Assembly: GCA_015179025.1 (NCBI GenBank) | Contig: WHUX01000109.1 | Location: forward strand, 62,001 to 126,000 | DNA: 64,000 nt | Direction of reading: 5' to 3' | Origin: Terfezia claveryi | Lineage: Eukaryota; Ascomycota; Pezizomycetes; Pezizales; Pezizaceae | Part shown: in pieces, positions 32,260 to 42,738 of the stretch | Layout: every line of letters starts with the position of its first letter | Position numbering within the stretch: the first letter of the stretch is position 1 | Program-made: the position numbers and the translations under genes | Notes under the pieces: model-generated | Databases searched by the model: none | The model's input: the letters and a program-made list of their open reading frames with translations, nothing else | What the model was told of the DNA's origin: nothing

Positions 32260-32796
32260 ATGGACAGTTACAACCCTGGCCCCGCCTTCACCCCGACTCT
32301 GTGTATCATCCTCTCAATATACCCCATATTGGGAAGTGTTCTAGAACACAGCCACCGATCAGCTATCGTGAGGCTCTCCAGGACCTGTCACACCTTGCGT
32401 ACCTATCTAGTGACCGCGATCGCACGCCTCCTTAAGCCCTTCCCGATATGTGATGGAACTGACAGTAATAGCTGCACAAGCTGCGAATTACCGCTATGCA
32501 GTGACTGCAAAGATATGTATTGTATGCCACAGAAAGATGCGCAGGATCTCCTTCTGCTACTTGAAGATCCGCCATGTGTACATCGGGCAACGGCGGAGAT
32601 GATTGTGTGGTGGAAGCGGGGAAACTCAATGGTGATGAAACCTTTATGTGATCACTGCGGCTCAGCGCGTAAAGCCGCAGTGGCGATTGCGGAGTTGCAG
32701 AGGCAGAGGTTGAGGGACAATGGGCAAATCGCGAGCTGTGCGCAGTGTCGTGAGGATCCACGTGAGCCGGAGGAAGTTGCAATTGGAGATGTATGA
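32260..32796 (+). CDS. F-box-like, cysteine-rich zinc-binding protein (178 aa)
   Basis: It starts at the ATG of MDSYNPGPAFTPTLC. Residues 11-50 have the hydrophobic spacing of an F-box (PTLCIILSIYPILGSVLE ... IVRLSRTCHTLRTYL), the module that binds Skp1 in SCF ubiquitin ligases; the match is by pattern only. Four CxxC-type pairs follow: CTSC and CSDC with MYC nearby, then CDHC (about 127) and CAQC (about 157), suggesting two zinc sites. Length and layout suit small fungal F-box/Cys proteins of unknown substrate. The C-terminus is acidic (REDPREPEEVAIGDV). No intron needed. Confidence 0.65.
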   Translation: MDSYNPGPAFTPTLCIILSIYPILGSVLEHSHRSAIVRLSRTCHTLRTYLVTAIARLLKPFPICDGTDSNSCTSCELPLCSDCKDMYCMPQKDAQDLLLLLEDPPCVHRATAEMIVWWKRGNSMVMKPLCDHCGSARKAAVAIAELQRQRLRDNGQIASCAQCREDPREPEEVAIGDV

Positions 32797-33379
32797 CATA
32801 AACTTGAATTGACAAGGTGGCGGCGAGCGTTTGATATGTAAATGTAAATGCTTCGCGAGGGATGACCATTCTAGTATGCCTAATGGTTTTGCAATTCTTT
32901 ATTATATTATTTGAAACAAATACCTATAGATAATAATATAGTCTGCAACAGAGTTTGTTGCAGGCATATCTATAACGAGAGCTACTATACCATTTCCAAG
33001 AGGTGTATTAAAAACTTAAACGGGCGGAAGTCCTTGTACAGAACCTTTCTTAATGAGGAATAAATTCTCCATGCATTTTAGGAATTATTTATAGATAGTA
33101 GGTAAGTAAATATTCTTCTAAGTACTCAACAAAAGCCTCAGGACAAGCCCACCGATACTTCTGTACAACCACACACTAAAGATCATTGACTACATCTAAC
33201 TTGATAATGTAAAGACTGGCCCTCTGGGATACCGGTATATCTTCCTATTATCACATATATGTAGTGGGTGGGTCGGGTTTGTGGCTGAAGAGGTAACTAC
33301 AGGTCAGCAGGGTAATACTTTTCAGTCTGTAAATGTTCATGAATAAGTGCCTAGGGTTTATTGTGGCACGGGAAAAGAT
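32797..33379. other. 3' flank of the F-box-like gene, no other gene seen
   Basis: AT-rich stretch with TTTATTATATTATTTG near 32898, a possible polyadenylation region. No coding potential. Confidence 0.4.
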
Positions 33380-33755
33380 GGTTGCCACGTCAAAAGTTTG
33401 TTATGCACAAGGCCTTCAAGTGTCACACCTTGGCACTTGGCGAACTAGAAGTTCGTTATGTTCATACCGCAAAATCGTCGAGGGTCTGATCGAGACTACA
33501 AAATCATATGGTTCCAACGTTCCGACTACCTATTCCAAGTTCCAATTCTCTACATCTGAAACACCACAAGTATGGCGAATATGACAGAGACCACAGCATT
33601 GCTATCACAAACATGGTAGTTGCACATGGTATAACAGTAACCAAAAGTTGGTTTATGTGGTTCACCATGGGGTAATCACGTCAAATGGCCTATTTTGGTT
33701 AGCATATAACTTGCACCAAAAACCTTGTACATGAACAAACTTTTGACGTGACAAC
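33380..33755. mobile_element. Fold-back element (~376 bp)
   Basis: The arm GGTTGCCACGTCAAAAGTTT then GTTATGCACAAGG (33380-33412) is repeated inverted at 33723-33755 with small changes. The interior is non-coding. A similar AACTTTTGACACG piece occurs alone near 58210. Confidence 0.6.
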
Positions 33756-35498
33756 CCCTACTAGCCTGTGACTTACACAATTTGAAACACATGAAATGAC
33801 CTAGTTAGCTTTTGACAATGCCATGATTATATAGCCTCGAACCCAGGCTCTTGAACGTGAGAGGCCGGGTCGCTGTGTCCCTTGGTCATGTGATTGGTTG
33901 CGATGCCGCTTAGCTTAGTCAGTGGTGATTCAAATTTGAAACTTCTCCGTACAAGATTATATTAGTAATAGTCATCTGGATAGCACATACGTAATATTAT
34001 GTGTATTACGTCAACTTATGAAGATTTTGACGCAAGTGTGAATGTTGCCAGTATGACGCCGAGCGTCGCACGAGAGGTGTGTTGATAAGGGTTGTTCATA
34101 CATATATTGTGTACAGAATATGAGCGATGCCAATTGTAGTGTTGCCTAAATGGGATTGAGTCTTGTTCAGAACATTAATCAACAAGGTATCATCAGGATT
34201 TTTGCAAGGGCTGCCCCCACAGTGAAGATCAGATTCGACAGTCCTCCTCGCCCCAAGGGGAATAGTGTACGTCTCTTTTCGTTTCATTCTGCGAACGTGC
34301 GTCCAAATAACTGTGCTGTGGTTTACATCCAGCATGATGAATCGTGATGCAGCGCCAGCTGCGGCTGAGTATGAGACATACAGGAGTGGTAAGACAACGA
34401 TAGCAGCACATTATTGAGCGTGGTGTTACTTGAGCTCAAGATTGTGAGGTTACAGGACAAAACAATGTTGGCACAAACAAGTGCAATCAAAAGTGGTACC
34501 ACTGGGCGGAAGGGGAAACGACAAAATAAGTGTGTTTGATTTATTTAAGGGCGATGGACATGGCGTCGCTGGCTTAAGCTTCATGCTAGTCTGGTTGGCA
34601 CAACACCCTCGTAGGCTTCATGCCCCATGGATTGATTCCATAACAAGCTGGTCCCTTTCCCTTGCCAAGGCCAATCCACACTAGTTTAGTGCTATGTCAG
34701 ATATACCTTATACCCAAGTAGAATGGCTTGTCTAATGAAACCAGATTATCTAACGATGTTCGAATGCTAATTATAACCGCAATGCTGGACCTCCTGATCT
34801 TCCACGTGCGAAGTGCGTTCAGCCGTAGGTAGAGAAATTGGGTTGCAGGTGATCAACCCATATTTAAGACAAACATTGAGTTGTACACATGCGCGGGGTA
34901 TGGGCTACAACTAAAAGGCGCCACACACGACGAAGGTCAGATCATTGCAGGAAAAAATTCGGTGATGAAAGTGCTCCACTTGACCAACCAAAATCACCAC
35001 AAGGTTTGTTCACGCACCAAAAGTTGAATACCGTAACCTCTCTTCTGGTCTTTTTCCAGACTTTAAAAGTCTGGCAAAAGTTCGGTAAGCAGGTAAAAGA
35101 AAACAGTGTCGGAAAGAAGAAAAAGAGAAAAAGAAGAGTTTGGCAAGGTTGCTATGGGTTCAGACCCTTGTCACGCTAGGTTACGCTTCTTATCATTAAC
35201 CTCTACATACCCCAAGTAGAGACAACTTCGATGCAAGGTTCTCTAGGGTTGTACCTTGAGAGCTATGGATATGGGCTGGCGGCTGCTTAGCTTTGTGCTA
35301 ATCCGAACTGTTTTCTTTTTTAAAAAAGCAAACACATGACTCCACTCACCGGTTAACATTATAACTGTTCTCAGGGACTGTAACTTTTATTCGAACCTTC
35401 TACCTTCCAGCTTTGGTTCTGCCTGACTGTGTATTTTGTTTACACAAAATTCCAGATTTCCACATAACTTTTTCTTGCGCATATACGGAGAACGGAAC
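33756..35498. other. No recognisable gene
   Basis: One copy of the dispersed motif stands at 34588-34605 (TAGTCTGGTTGGCACAAC). An imperfect inverted repeat TTCCAGACTTTAAAAGTCTG sits at 35054-35073. The upstream region of the LITAF-like gene lacks a clear TATA box. Confidence 0.45.
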
Positions 35499-36057
35499 AT
35501 GGCGTCGTATCCTGGAACTCCCGGTGTAATGTCACCCCCACCGGTATACCCTCAAAATCCGGAGCGTGGAGCAGAAGGTCCCCAAGTAAATCCAAATCCG
35601 CAGCTACAAGTCAATGTGCACCCTCAGCACGCTATGTATCCACAAGCAGTACAAATGCAGCAAATGCAACAAATGCAACAAATGCAGCAAATGCAAGTCG
35701 GAAGACCTCAGCTGCGTGCTGGCCCTATCGGTGCGTTAAACCGTGGACCAGCACCAGTATGTTGTCCCGCGTGTCAGGTCGTTGGTCTGACTGCAATCAC
35801 TTACCAGTCCGGAGAAGCAGCACAGTAAGTACTAGCAAATGGGCGTCCATTGAAAGTCATTGAATTTCAGCTCCGCTAACTTGTCCACATTGGATATTAG
35901 TTTATGGGCGGCTCTTTTATGCTTTTGTTTTTGCCTCGGGTGTATACCATATATGATCGAAACGTGGAAGGACGTCGTCCATAAATGTTCGAATTGTGGT
36001 GCTATGCTTGCAACTTGGCGTAAGAATAAAGGTATTGAGGTTCATATGCAAGGTTAA
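35499..36057 (+). CDS. LITAF-like zinc-ribbon membrane-associated protein, two exons
   Basis: Exon 1 is 35499-35824, exon 2 is 35901-36057; a 76-bp intron has donor GTAAGT, branch point GCTAAC and acceptor ATTAG. The product is 160 aa. The Pro/Gln-rich N-terminus (residues 1-85) includes a QMQ repeat from a 9-bp DNA repeat. The LITAF domain follows: CPAC (about 90-93), TYQSGEA, then a hydrophobic stretch LWAALLCFCFCLGCIPYMI that inserts into membranes, then HKCSNCG with the second CxxC. Family proteins sit on endosomal or lysosomal membranes. Only splicing at the second acceptor (35900) restores GEAAHLW in frame; the nearer TTTCAG (35870) would not. The ATG at 35499 is the first in frame. Confidence 0.88.
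35825..35900 (+). other. Spliceosomal intron in the LITAF-like gene
   Basis: 76 bp, donor GTAAGT, branch site GCTAAC at 35875-35880 and acceptor TTAG ending at 35900, phase 2. Size and signals are typical of ascomycetes. Confidence 0.85.
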
Positions 36058-36672
36058 GGGGGTTGGGTACACGTGGTCTATGGGAAATAGATTCCCCGTG
36101 TTGATGCGGGATCTGGACAATTGTACTAGACCCTTGTACTCTGTGGGGCATACTTATGCAAAAAATAATGGAGACCCCTAGGCAGGTGTGCCAATATGGC
36201 TCAGATAGCATGGTTTCTGTGCGGGAGATAATTGTCGACGGGGGATTGCCGTAATGGGTATTTTGAATGGATGTGGCGGCATGTGTATACATACAAATAG
36301 TATTAGTACTTTCACGAATATATTGCTTGCGGGGTTCAGCACCGATATCTTTCAATTGAATGGATGCCCCTATAATGGTTCGTGAATTACTTAGGATTGA
36401 GAAGTTCTTACCCCTAGGTGGTGGCACATACGAGTTACCAAACCGCGGCGAACTGCCCCTTTTACAAAAGTCTTCAAATATCAACAGCTAAACACACGGT
36501 GAGAATTACATTTACAACCCCCAGGTACAAAGTTTTCAGCTCACTACGCAAGTGGAAAATCAGACATGCATAACTGAGCTGTCTCTTTGCTGACGACAAT
36601 CGAACAACAGCATACCAGACTTCGTATCAATGCAACATGGGATAGTCCGAAGTGTGTGACTTAGATATCCCG
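36058..36672. other. 3' flank of the LITAF-like gene, no gene seen
   Basis: A minus-strand frame of 160 codons (36002-36484) overlaps the end of the LITAF exon and lacks recognisable features; I treat it as chance. Confidence 0.4.
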
Positions 36673-37620
36673 ATGGCTCTTGAGCACTACCAAGAGACCA
36701 ACATCAGAACTAGTATGGACACTGTCGCAGATACTACCACCCAGTTTTTTCCAATCGTTTTCCAGGCCCTGCTCAAGTGATCAGCACCCAATGAACCTGA
36801 ACCAGCTGACGACCCCCGCCACTTCGGAGCCATCGGACTGCTGATATGCCAGTATGTACCTACCATCACCGCTGCTCTTCCAATGGAACATATCTGGCAA
36901 CGTTCGATTGACCTAACTCAGACGAAGCTGAAAGAAAAGGAGTTACCGTTTCTCGCTACTGTAGCAACACATGATGTAAATTGGTAGCTGATATCGGCGG
37001 TACCGTGGGGGATGTGGGGGGGGACATTGGCAAAGGGCCCCGGCGGGAACGGTTGAGAAGGATTGTCAAAACAATCGACAGCTATGTGAAAACTGCGGAT
37101 ATGGCAATAGAGCACAATCCGGCGATTACGGCCCTGATCTGGGCGGGTGTTAGCAGGTATGTGCGGAGATTGTATATATTCCTACCTCGTGTATTAATTG
37201 TTCGAGGTTGCTTTGAATCATAAACGATATCACCGAAAGTCTGGAAGCCACCGCAGAGACTACAGTGGCGAAAATAGCCATGTGAATTCTATGCCAATAT
37301 ATATGTGGAGACAATGCGGATGGGACTCACCCTGTCCAGTGACCAAAGGACAAAGTCTGTGTCTGCATTTCTCGAATTTATGTTGCCTTCTTGAATTTTC
37401 GGTTAAGGCACGTCAGTCTTTTGTCCCCTCCGACATAGGTACTGTAGGGGAGCTTCGACATTGTACTTTGGTAGGATTTCTTCTGATCCCCAATGTATAC
37501 CGCAATGGATGCGACCTTTTATTGAATTTAAATCGTTCATTAAAGATATGTCGCAAATGGAGAGGCGTGTTGGAGAATGCGCAGATATAGCTACTATGGA
37601 TAAGATTAAGACTTTACACT
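36673..37620 (+). pseudogene. STAND/NLR-type N-terminal domain relic
   Basis: Blocks scattered over three frames in the correct order match the N-terminal helical region of fungal NACHT/STAND proteins. They are HIWQRSIDLTQTKLKEKELP then FLATVATHDVN, next IVKTIDSYVKTADMAIEHNP plus AITALIWAGV, then VALNHK and DITESLEATAETTVAKIA in a shifted frame, EFYANIYVETM, EFSVKARQSFVPSDIG, and finally FKSFIKDMSQMERRVGECAD. There is a stop after residue 35, a GT-AG-like break around 37158 and at least three frameshifts. No NACHT or repeat region follows. Such proteins act in allorecognition and immunity-like cell death; this copy is dead. The identification rests on recalled family pattern. Confidence 0.6.
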
Positions 37621-37995
37621 GGAGCACTTTTTCTACCTAGGTCTAAACTAAGGGTTCAGTAGGGAAGTGTGAGCATCTTGAACAGATGCACATTCTTGTC
37701 AAGCAATTCGTTGGTTACTTCATGTTCTTTTTTATTTACGCCTATTCCCTAGCTGTATCAGGGCTTTTATTTAACTCAGGAATCTATCTTCCCAAATTTC
37801 CAGTCACATAAATTCGGTTAGATGATTTCTGCTGATGAACTGGTAGCGGTTGCAGAAAATATGGTTCTGATGAATCCCTTGAATGCAAGAATCGCAGAAT
37901 TCTAGCACTGAACTAGCGGAAAGGATTCAAATATCTCCCTTGGACCCCTCCAAACGACATTAGGGAATGCATATCAAGCGCTATGAAGGTATAGC

Positions 37996-38198
37996 ATGCG
38001 ACGGGTTACTGCAACACGACGGGGATATGCAACAAAACAACTCAATGGGTTTTCGGTGGATTTGGACGGAAGGAGCTCAAAAGCTGCGTACGAGATCGGA
38101 TAATAATGTTTGAAGTGCCTAAGGGACCTGGATCATGGAGTCCAGGGATGTATCCTGATATATTGCTAATTCATGAATTGCATGATGTGAATATATGA
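37996..38198 (+). pseudogene. Left copy of a duplicated 67-codon ORF (one-base deletion)
   Basis: It starts MRRVTATRRGYATKQLNGFS, loses one base at about 38075 relative to the right copy, and ends at the same TGA with PDILLIHELHDVNI. It is part of a ~340-bp block (37996-38336) present inverted at 40397-40754. Family unknown. Confidence 0.55.
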
Positions 38199-38339
38199 CC
38201 AGGTATTAAACTGGAATAATATGATTGAGCAGTACATTTCCTGCCCCTGTCGAATAGTACAAAAACCATGAAGTCAAGTCTACACCCCATGGTATGATGG
38301 AAGCATGCACTCAAAGTAGGGGGTCCGGGGCGGAAGTGC

Positions 38340-39045
38340 GATATAGCGGTGGAGGCTCAAGCTCGAGCAGTTTTCATCACATTTGGATAGTAGGAGGCCA
38401 AAAGCGGACGCGTGAGTCCATAGAACTATTATAACCTGCCCAAGAGCCCTGGCTTACGGAGCCAATAGGGTTATCCTGATATATATTTTACCTAATGCTT
38501 TCACATCTAGCTACTAGGAGTGGGCATTGAACTGTACAATAAGGCGGGTCTCTGTATATTCCCTTATCTACCCACGCAGTGTGAAGCAAAGGGACCCACT
38601 TACAGCCTCAAAAGAGCATACAGAACCTATGACTTGAGCCTACATATGCTTTTGTTGGGGGGGGGGTGTGATTTGTAGTAACAGAATTATCAAAATAGCC
38701 TAGAACCAGGTTGTCCGTCAAAGCTATTATCGCCACAACGACAATATTCAGCTGAACTCGCACAATGCAAGCACCTTACGTACGCAAGTATATTCCGTAT
38801 GTCGGGTTGCGTCACTGTGGTTGCCACCGACCGTTACCCGCAATCCTTGCATTTTCTCGCTTCTGATTGGTTGAATAATACATCTCTGCGCTTTGTCTTT
38901 ACCCTGAAATTGTATATAGACATCGCTCCGGACCTGTATTTTCACTGAATTAAGCAAGTCTTCAATTCGCTTCGTTCTCTATCGCATTATTGCACTCTTA
39001 AGTTCTATTGTCCACTTCGCGTTTTACCGTCCGCTCTAGTAGGCA
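38340..39045. other. Third, diverged copy of the duplicated block, then no gene
   Basis: Bases 38375-38495 repeat 38050-38165 in direct orientation with many substitutions (GGCCAAAAGCGGACGCGTGA, ACCTGCCCAAGAGCCCTGG, GGTTATCCTGATATATA). The rest, including a G9 run at 38657, is unrecognised. Confidence 0.45.
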
Positions 39046-39047
39046 TA

Positions 39048-39906
39048 TCGTAGAAATTATCCGATAAGAGAGTAATATTGTTTAAGACAGTAATCGCGAA
39101 TAGGACGGTGGCAGAACCCCGTTGCAAAAGACATTGTAGGCGTACCGCCAATAAGCATGTATAAGGTTCGCGATTCCAAATGGTGAAGGTATCGTTAGGT
39201 TTACAACTATTAGACGTATGTATTAATAAGCCTTTTCAAGACTGTTTCAAAGGTATTGCAGATCATAATTATCAGAATAATTTAAACAAGTGGACAACAG
39301 GTAAGGCACTTTGATCCAGAGAACAGAATACTGTGCTAACAGGAATACAGCTAAATATACTGCTTCAGAGCGCCGTATCCTTATTATTGAATGGGTTGGC
39401 GAGGCTTGGGAACTGCTCTCCAATGTTTTGAAGGACTCTATTGTTTGGTCATTTTGAAAATGTGACATAACAATTGCACGTGATGACAGCGAGGATAGTG
39501 ATATTAATATTAGAGGATTGGAGGGATATACTGTTGGCACCCAGGGTTCACAAAAGCGAGATACTGTTCGGCTTCTGATGATGAGTATGAGCTTGGGTCC
39601 AATTCTAGAGATGAAGATGCAGTGGGCGAGGGAGATGCAGTTGGTGAGGAAGATGCAGTAGGTGGGGAAGTTCAAGAAAATGGTTGAGCGTGATAGAGCG
39701 TTAAATTCTAGTCTGGCGGGCACCGGACTCTTAGTAGAGGTTCAATTCAATTGCCGGACCCTGTTACATAGTGGTATAAGATAGTAACTGTATTTAAGAC
39801 AGTAGCTGTATTTACGACAGTAATCACGAATAGGATGGTGAGGATACTAAGGGCAAAACCAATGTACAGTGTTTAAGACTGCAGGCTTATCGGACAATTT
39901 CTACGG
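39048..39906. mobile_element. 859-bp TA-flanked inverted-repeat element with acidic coding remnant
   Basis: The terminal repeats TCGTAGAAATTATCCGATAA (left) and CCGTAGAAATTGTCCGATAA (right, minus strand) are flanked by TA at 39046-39047 and 39907-39908. Subterminal blocks (TTTAAGACAGTAATC, CACGAATAGGATGG) are repeated. On the plus strand around 39480-39690 two neighbouring frames read acidic chains (DDSEDSDINIRG; DEDAVGEGDAVGEEDAVGGE), like the N-terminus of some transposases. The minus frame 39247-39723 looks like a shadow. It lies between the inverted copies of the 67-codon ORF. Confidence 0.55.
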
Positions 39907-40396
39907 TATTACTATAGATCTGCTGTGCACTAGTGCTCGCGCACCCCCCGCTCCGCCGCTTCGCTAGAACCACTCCCGCTGCCTAACAAGATATCCACAT
40001 ATCTCTTGTTAATCCTAAGTCTTACATACAGCAATAAATGAGAAATTGGATAAGGTCACCCAGGCACCCCCCCTCTCTCCAAACTAGGGCAAATGTTGGA
40101 ACAACTTCACATACTGAGGAGACCTTAGAACTTAATCATTTAAGTGAATCTGGGTGAGAAAGAGAATCTTCTGAGAAAATTTGCTGCTTGGTTGGGCAAA
40201 AATTGAGAGATTAGATGCCCGTAGATTCTTAGTGTGCTGTTGCGGAGAAAGTGGACATCCAGACCTAAGTATATAGATAATAGCTCAAAGCAAGCGCCAA
40301 GTCCTGGATTTCATGCCCATAGTCTGGTAATTTGTTTGACACAGTAAACTCTTAACCTAGACTATTTTTGATAGACTTGCTCCTAGGGTGTCATCA

Positions 40397-40754
40397 GCGC
40401 CCGCTCCCCCCTACTTTGGGTGCATGTTCATGTATCTTCCATCATACCATGAGGTGTAGACTTGACTTCATGGTTTTTGTACTATTTGAGAGGGGCAGGA
40501 AATGTACCCATGCTCTGCTCAATCATATTATTCCAGTTTAATACCTGGTCATATATTCGCATCATGCAATTCATGTATTAGCCATATATCAGGATACCCC
40601 CCTGGAATCCATGATCTAAGGTTCTTAGGCAATTCAAAAATTATTCTCCGAACTCGTACCAAGCTTTTGAGCCCCCTGCCGTCCAATTCCATCAAAAACC
40701 CAGTAAACTGTTTTGTTGTATATCCCAGTCGTGTTGCACTACCCTGTCGCATGC
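40397..40754 (-). repeat. Right arm of a ~350-bp inverted duplication
   Basis: Inverted counterpart of 37996-38336, 2.1 kb apart. Long identical runs include ATATGACCAGGTATTAAACT, GGAATAATATGATTGAGCAG and CAAAAACCATGAAGTCAAGT. On the left side similarity starts close to the ORF start codon. It could be the long terminal repeat of one 2.76-kb fold-back element or two separate insertions. Confidence 0.8.
40549..40752 (-). CDS. Right copy of the duplicated 67-codon ORF (intact)
   Basis: The frame MRQGSATRLGYTTKQFTGFL ... PDIWLIHELHDANI is open from ATG to TGA. Conserved blocks with the left copy are ATRxGYxTKQ, GF..xLDGR, KSxVR, ELPK and PDIxLIHELHD. I do not recognise the family. It may be an exon of an unrecognised transposase rather than a whole protein. 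An aspartate-rich motif such as LDGR could be part of a larger domain, but that is speculation. Confidence 0.4.
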   Translation of the reverse strand: MRQGSATRLGYTTKQFTGFLMELDGRGLKSLVRVRRIIFELPKNLRSWIPGGYPDIWLIHELHDANI

Positions 40755-41154
40755 TGTAATGGGCAGTGATTATTACAACATCCGCATCATAAAATTCGTT
40801 TTGCTAATACTCATTGTAGTTCAGTTGCGATCGAAAATTTGATTACCGAACATGTAACGAAAGTGTTGCGTATCCGTATATCTACTGCCATTATCGAGAG
40901 CAAGCCAACCAAATCGGGGTCAATACCCTGGATGGCTTCCTACAACAGACTTTGATTACCACATCTTACGTGCCAAAAGGAAATCGCCTATATGCTAGAA
41001 CCAGTCAACAAAATCCAAGAAACTGGAGATTGGCGGTATTTCACAAATGCTGAAAGTCATTTTACCAACAGGGTGAATCGCAGCTTCATCTGTTAGGACG
41101 CTCTTGATGAGCTGGAGTCTCGCACTCGCTTTACACTCCGTACGCAGCCAGGGG

Positions 41155-41245
41155 TAAGCTGACCCTGTCCACTTACACCTGGTTACCGACAAATAGGGGC
41201 CCCCAAAGGAGCTGGCTCCATCATATAGGCAAAGCGGAGAAGCTG
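41155..41245 (+). repeat. Inverted LINE-A fragment within LINE-A copy 4
   Basis: The plus strand reads CACTTACACCTGGTTACCGA, then CAAATAGGGGCCCCCAAAGG. This is the reverse complement of 42070-42140 in copy 3 and opposite to the LINE around it. It breaks the knuckle-proximal coding region. Confidence 0.75.
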
Positions 41246-41855
41246 AGAGGGCATGGCGATTCCACTCTGGGCTCCTGATGCCGAAACATGGTGCAGAACG
41301 TGCCTCTCCTGCGAGCATTGAAGAGCTGATGCCTCCTTCAGTGACTTGAGCGGGTGAAGGATATTTGGCCTAGAGCTGAACGATAGGCTGCTAGTTTGTC
41401 GGCCCTCTATCTGGGATGCCGATATGTGGACCCACCCAGGAAATGGAGGTGTCGTGTCGTTTGGATTCTTGCTCGAGAAGGTGATCTGCGAGCTGTGCTT
41501 CTATAGCGCTCCTCGGTGGGTGGCCTTGACAGAAATTGATAGTTGTGGAGATGGCCGCGGCTTCTTTTTTTTTTTTTTTTCTTTTTAAAATACTTGTTAC
41601 TCCTATACGGCCCCGTTTGGGGGGCCATGAGGAGCCATCCAGAAGCCCGGGTAGATTCAAGGAAAAGGCAAGTTAATCTGCCAGACCCACGCTTAATTAA
41701 ATACACTGAACCTCGACCTCCGACTGAACTAAATGACCTGTGAAACTAAAAATGAACTCAAAAGGTGAAGACTCGTGGAACTGAACTGAGATGAACTAGA
41801 CTGTGAATAAAGAAACTCGTGAATATGGTGGTACAGATGGATGAAACAATGTGAA

Positions 41856-42380
41856 CTACATTAGCTCGTGATAGAGTGAATTGAAAAAGGCCTCCGTAGC
41901 CTCATAACTCTCCTCCCCTTCTTTTCTCCATTCCGGCTTGTCGAGTTCCTCCCAACTGCGCTTTTCTCCCAGTAAGGCCCTTCTGGAGCGATCAAAGCGT
42001 GGGCAGTCGAAGGTGATATGTTCGCCCGTTTCTGATGGATGGCCGCATGTGCACTCGGCCGACTCCGCTTTGCCTATATGATGGAGCCAGCTCCTTTGGG
42101 GGCCCCTATTTGTCGGTAACCAGGTGTAAGCGGACAGGGCATGGCGGTCCCATTCCACCCTCCTAACTCCGTACCCCGCTTTGCATCTGGCCTCTTTGCG
42201 AACTGCCTTGGAGGAAGCACGGAGCCCTCCTTCTGTTGCTGTCTGTGTGCGGGCCAAGTGGGCTCCTAGATGGGACTCGAAACTAGCTGTGCGGTCTGCC
42301 TTCTCATTGCCTTCGATGCCGATGTGGCCTCTGACCCAAGAGAACCTAAAATCCTTAACCTGCACATACCTAAGTAGCAA
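41856..42380 (-). CDS. LINE-A RNase H and zinc-knuckle region (partial ORF2)
   Basis: 174 open codons. RNase H motif: WVRGHIGIEGNEKADRTASF, with the conserved His and the last catalytic Asp. Then VRRVEWDRHALSAYTWLPTN, HHIGKAESAECTCGHPSE, and GEHITFDCPRF, which gives the C-x-C-GH ... H-x4-C knuckle. The end is WEELDKPEWRKEGEESYEAT. The missing upstream part (RT, endonuclease) means this fragment cannot act alone. It is a relic that keeps an open frame. Confidence 0.75.
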   Translation of the reverse strand: MLLRYVQVKDFRFSWVRGHIGIEGNEKADRTASFESHLGAHLARTQTATEGGLRASSKAVRKEARCKAGYGVRRVEWDRHALSAYTWLPTNRGPQRSWLHHIGKAESAECTCGHPSETGEHITFDCPRFDRSRRALLGEKRSWEELDKPEWRKEGEESYEATEAFFNSLYHELM

Positions 42381-42664
42381 GGACTTGATGCTTCGTTCGA
42401 TGCCCGAGCGTGGGGGGGGAGCCTGTACTCATGTTTCGGATGGATTGAATAGCTGCCCGTGAGTCCGATAAAATTGCGAGCATGCCTGAGTCCTCCTTTT
42501 CTATGGCTAGGTGTATCGCATGGAGTTCCCCATCTGCAACTGTAGCCTTGTCACCGAGATATCCGCCATAATCAAGGGCCTCTCATTCTTTCCAGTCCTC
42601 ACTATGGACCCCGCTTGCAACCTCTCCTCCTCTTCCTGTGCCGTCAGTGTAGCAAACCCTCCAG

Positions 42665-42738
42665 CCCTCTTCAAGAATGGACCCTATCTCTGCCGCCCAA
42701 ACCCTCTTCAAGAATGGACCCTATCTCTGCCGCCCAAA
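42665..42738. repeat. 37-bp tandem duplication in LINE-A copy 3
   Basis: Two identical 37-bp units starting CCCTCTTCAAGAATGGACCC. The unit length is not a multiple of three, so it shifts the LINE frame. Confidence 0.92.

Noticed and set aside
33830..33880. B-box-like GGGTTCGAGGC on the minus strand
   Set aside because: The hairpin has the wrong loop register and no A box or acceptor partner.
36002..36484. 160-codon minus-strand frame
   Set aside because: Overlaps the LITAF-like exon and lacks any motif or promoter.
39247..39723. 158-codon minus-strand frame
   Set aside because: Opposite strand shows acidic coding-like chains inside a TIR element; the minus frame is hydrophobic and Ser/Ile-rich as expected for an antisense shadow.
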